DNA of 35,559 nt. It comes from Candidatus Rifleibacteriota bacterium. Lineage in GTDB: Bacteria > Muiribacteriota > UBA6191 > JACPRK01 > JACQZM01. Shown here one piece after another: positions 33,356 to 35,559 of the stretch (position 1 is its first letter; each line of letters begins with the position of its first letter). The DNA is taken from assembly GCA_016213885.1 (NCBI GenBank), contig JACQZM010000205.1:1-35559 (forward strand), in the 5' to 3' direction. Under the pieces are notes generated by a model. The model worked only from the letters and a program-made list of their open reading frames with translations, searched no databases and had not been told where the DNA came from. The position numbers and the translations under genes were made by a program.

Positions 33356-34606
33356 ATGGACGCCTCGCAGCTCTTTCGAAAGAAGGCCCTGGATCAACTC
33401 GCGTCGCCGGACCAGCTGGACCGGGTCATGCGCGTGACCAACCCGGTCGGCTGGATGGCGCTCTTCGCGGTGGGAGTGCTGCTGGCCGCAGCCGGGGTCT
33501 GGAGCGTCAAGGGGCAGATCCCGACCAAGGTCCGCGGCAGGGGGATCCTGCTGAGCAAGGGCGGGGTGAAGGCCGTGCAGGCCGCCGGAAGCGGTCGCAT
33601 CGCCGCCGTGATGGTCAAGGTCGGCGATCGGGTCAAGCACGGAGACGTGGTGGCCAGGCTGCAGCAGCCCGAGCTCGAGCAGCAGCAGAGGCAGCTCGGG
33701 GAGCAGCTCGCGCAAGCCGCCCGGTACAAGGAGATCCAGGAGCTCCACGACCGCCAGAACACCGAGGTGAACCGCAAGGAGTCGGAGCAGCGGCGAGGCG
33801 AGCTGCAGCTCGAGATCGCCGCCGCGCAGGAGCAGATCAAGTACATGGAAGGCAAGCTGAAGGCGGAGCAAGAGGCGCTCGGCCTCGGGCTGATCCCCCG
33901 CGACGTGGCTGCCCAGACGCTGGCCCGGCTCCAGCAGGAGAAGGGCAAGGTGGAATCGGCCAAGAGCAGCATCAGCGGGCTGGCCGTGAAGGACCAGGCC
34001 GCGATCGCGGCCCAGGGCCAGGCCCTGGAGCGCCGGGCCAAGGAGGTCGACGATCTGACGGCCAGGCTGGCCGCCATCGCCAAGCAGCTGGAGCTGACCT
34101 CCAAGGTCGTGAGCTTCTACGACGGGCGGGTCTCGGAGGTCCCCGCCGGCGAGGGCGAGTTCGTCCAGGTCGGCGGTACCCTCGTGTCGATCGAGCCGCA
34201 CGACGCGCCCCTCCACGCCCTGATCCTGATCGTGGAGGAGGGCAAGCGCATCAGGCCCGGGATGGTGGCGGAGATCGCACCGGCGACGGCCAAGCGCGAG
34301 CTGTTCGGCTACATGTTCGGCACGATCACGTCGGTCTCGTCGATGCCCTCGACGCAGTCCGCCCTGATGCACATCCTGCGCAACCCGGATCTGGTGAAGC
34401 AGCTCTCCGGCGGGGACGCGCCGTTCACGATGTACGCCGAGCTCGTGACCGACAAGGCGACCCCGAGCGGCTTCAAGTGGTCCTCGTCCGGCGGGCCTCC
34501 GACCCAGATCCTGGCCGGCACCGTCTGCACAGTGGAGATCGTCGTGGAGAAGCAGCGGCCCATCGAGCTGGTGGCCCCGTATCTGAAGGACAGGCTCGGC
34601 CTCTGA
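33356..34606 (+). CDS. NHLP-type RiPP export membrane fusion protein (HlyD family)
   Basis: A 416-aa protein with the N-terminus typical of NHLP bacteriocin system secretion proteins (TIGR03794 type): LFRKKALDQLASPDQLD, then RVTNPVGWMALF. One membrane span follows at residues 34-51, then QIPTKVRGRGILL, a lipoyl-like half (AAGSGRIAAVMVKVGDRVKHGDVVARL), a long Gln/Glu-rich coiled coil (about 105-250), the returning half-motif near 265-285, and a C-terminal beta-barrel. It bridges the inner-membrane ABC exporter and the outer-membrane TolC channel. Start ATG 33356 has only a weak purine tract (GAAGAG). The ABC gene follows after 31 bases in the same direction. Confidence 0.92.
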   Translation: MDASQLFRKKALDQLASPDQLDRVMRVTNPVGWMALFAVGVLLAAAGVWSVKGQIPTKVRGRGILLSKGGVKAVQAAGSGRIAAVMVKVGDRVKHGDVVARLQQPELEQQQRQLGEQLAQAARYKEIQELHDRQNTEVNRKESEQRRGELQLEIAAAQEQIKYMEGKLKAEQEALGLGLIPRDVAAQTLARLQQEKGKVESAKSSISGLAVKDQAAIAAQGQALERRAKEVDDLTARLAAIAKQLELTSKVVSFYDGRVSEVPAGEGEFVQVGGTLVSIEPHDAPLHALILIVEEGKRIRPGMVAEIAPATAKRELFGYMFGTITSVSSMPSTQSALMHILRNPDLVKQLSGGDAPFTMYAELVTDKATPSGFKWSSSGGPPTQILAGTVCTVEIVVEKQRPIELVAPYLKDRLGL

Positions 34607-34637
34607 CCATGACCGCCGCGCGAACGGGAGAGGCGCC

Positions 34638-35559
34638 TTGACAGCGACGGCCACGGAGCGACCGATCTGGACGAGGCGGGTCAGGACGCCGACCGTGCTC
34701 CAGATGGAGGCTGTGGAGTGCGGGGCCGCGGCGCTGGCGATCATCCTCGGGTACCACGGCCGGTTCGTCCCCCTGGAGGAGCTGCGGCAGGAGTGCGGGG
34801 TCAGCAGGGACGGGAGCAAGGCGTCGAGCGTCGTCAAGGCCGCCAGGAAGTTCGGGCTCGAGGCCAAGGGGCTCAAGGTCGAGCCGGGCAACCTCCGGGA
34901 GCTCGAGCCGCCGATGATCCTGTTCTGGAGCTTCAACCACTTCCTGGTGCTCGAGGGGGTCCGGGGCGGGAAGGTCTACCTGAACGATCCGGCCGCCGGC
35001 CCCACCCGGGTATCGTGGACCGAGTTCGACGCCAGCTTCACCGGCGTGGTCATGACGTTCCGTCCCGGGCCGGACTTCAAGAGAGGAGGCCGGCCCAGGC
35101 GGCTGCTGCCGGCGCTGGCCTCCCGGTTGAGTCACGCCAAGCTGGCCGTGACCTACGTGTTTCTCGCCGGGCTGTTCCTGGTCGTTCCCGGGCTCATCGT
35201 CCCGGTCTTCACGAAGATCTTCGTGGACAGCTTTCTCATCAAGGGCATGCACACGTGGCTCGTCCCTCTGCTCGTGGCCATGGCGTGCACGGCGGTGGTC
35301 AGGAGCGTGCTGACCTGGCTCCAGCAGACCTACCTGCTGAGGCTGGAGACGATGCTCGCCCTCTCCAGCGCTTCGAAGTACCTGTGGCACGTGCTGCACC
35401 TTCCGACCGTGTTCTTCGCCCAGCGCTACGCCGGGGACATCGCCTCGCGTGTGGCCGTGAACGACAAGGTGGCGCTGCTGCTCTCCGGTCAGCTCGCCAC
35501 CACGCTGATCGACTGCCTCTCCGTCGCCCTCTACGCCGTTCTGATGTGCGGGTACGACC
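34638..35559 (+). CDS. NHLP-type RiPP export ABC transporter with C39 peptidase (5' part)
   Basis: Start TTG 34638, with GGGAG (34626-34630) upstream; 307 codons are visible and the gene runs off the window. Residues 14-130 are a C39 leader peptidase: RVRTPTVLQMEAVECGAAAL with oxyanion Gln 22 and catalytic Cys 28, His 101 in FNHFLVLEG and Asp 117 in VYLNDPAAGP. These match the peptidase/permease/ATPase subunit of NHLP systems (TIGR03796 type), which cuts double-glycine leaders and exports the modified core. From about residue 160 the membrane spans of the ABC permease begin (TYVFLAGLFLVVPGLIVPVF). The ATP-binding domain must lie beyond the end. It works with the HlyD-like and TolC-like proteins. 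Confidence 0.93.
   Translation, partial: MTATATERPIWTRRVRTPTVLQMEAVECGAAALAIILGYHGRFVPLEELRQECGVSRDGSKASSVVKAARKFGLEAKGLKVEPGNLRELEPPMILFWSFNHFLVLEGVRGGKVYLNDPAAGPTRVSWTEFDASFTGVVMTFRPGPDFKRGGRPRRLLPALASRLSHAKLAVTYVFLAGLFLVVPGLIVPVFTKIFVDSFLIKGMHTWLVPLLVAMACTAVVRSVLTWLQQTYLLRLETMLALSSASKYLWHVLHLPTVFFAQRYAGDIASRVAVNDKVALLLSGQLATTLIDCLSVALYAVLMCGYD

Overview
The window is uniformly GC-rich, with strongly G/C-biased third codon positions, tight ATGA/GTGA gene overlaps and purine-rich ribosome binding sites. An outer-membrane TolC-type protein, pseudopilin-like proteins and many Sec signal peptides point to a diderm (Gram-negative) bacterium. A SUF operon of the SufU/SufT/Rieske type, a RiPP radical SAM enzyme and an NHLP-type RiPP exporter would fit a soil or environmental lineage such as Acidobacteriota or a neighbouring high-GC phylum. 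No rRNA or other phylogenetic marker is present, so this placement is a guess. I saw no tRNA, rRNA, CRISPR array, insertion sequence or phage gene.

Layout. (1) 2-330: the end of a DUF433 antitoxin-like gene and a short DUF5615 PIN-like toxin gene, overlapping by ATGA. (2) 401-12391: three tightly packed genes for large proteins I do not recognise (803, 380 and 2794 aa). The first two have signal peptides; the third is a giant beta-rich protein with a Trp/Ala-rich helix and a Pro-rich hinge. (3) 12392-13216: a spacer and a small exported basic protein with RDHR repeats. (4) 18431 down to 13257, minus strand: a PilX-like pilin fused to a possible beta-propeller (frame broken), a PilV/GspI-like pseudopilin, a GspJ/PilW-like pseudopilin lacking its N-terminus, and a cobalamin-type radical SAM RiPP maturase. 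(5) 18683-25452: a TATAAT promoter apparently giving a leaderless 38-aa ORF, a 72-aa zinc-ribbon protein, then sufC-sufB-sufD-Rieske-sufS-sufU-sufT and a Cys-rich MerR regulator, closed by a GC hairpin. (6) 28583 down to 25620, minus strand: an orphan type II thioesterase and a SulP-STAS-cyclic-nucleotide-binding permease. (7) 28778-30663: an S9 prolyl oligopeptidase gene with a frame break near its 5' end. (8) 30833-35559: a stand-alone cyclic-nucleotide-binding protein, a frame-broken TolC-family gene, and divergent from it the NHLP-type HlyD adaptor and C39 peptidase/ABC exporter (running off the end).

How the genes fit together. The SUF block is a complete [Fe-S] assembly pathway: SufS/SufU mobilise and carry sulfur, SufBCD is the scaffold, SufT is an accessory factor, and a Cys-cluster MerR protein sits at the end as a plausible cluster- or redox-sensing autoregulator. 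TolC, HlyD and the C39-ABC protein form a type I secretion route of the kind used for leader-peptide RiPPs. A matching class of radical SAM maturase lies about 16 kb away, but no precursor peptide is visible between them. The most likely undescribed systems are the three-gene giant-protein operon and the pseudopilin/propeller/radical-SAM operon.

Caution: four or five genes carry frame breaks or apparent internal deletions (possibly the giant gene's start, the pilX-like, gspJ-like, S9 and tolC-like genes). This clustering may be real decay or assembly error, and it limits confidence in those products.
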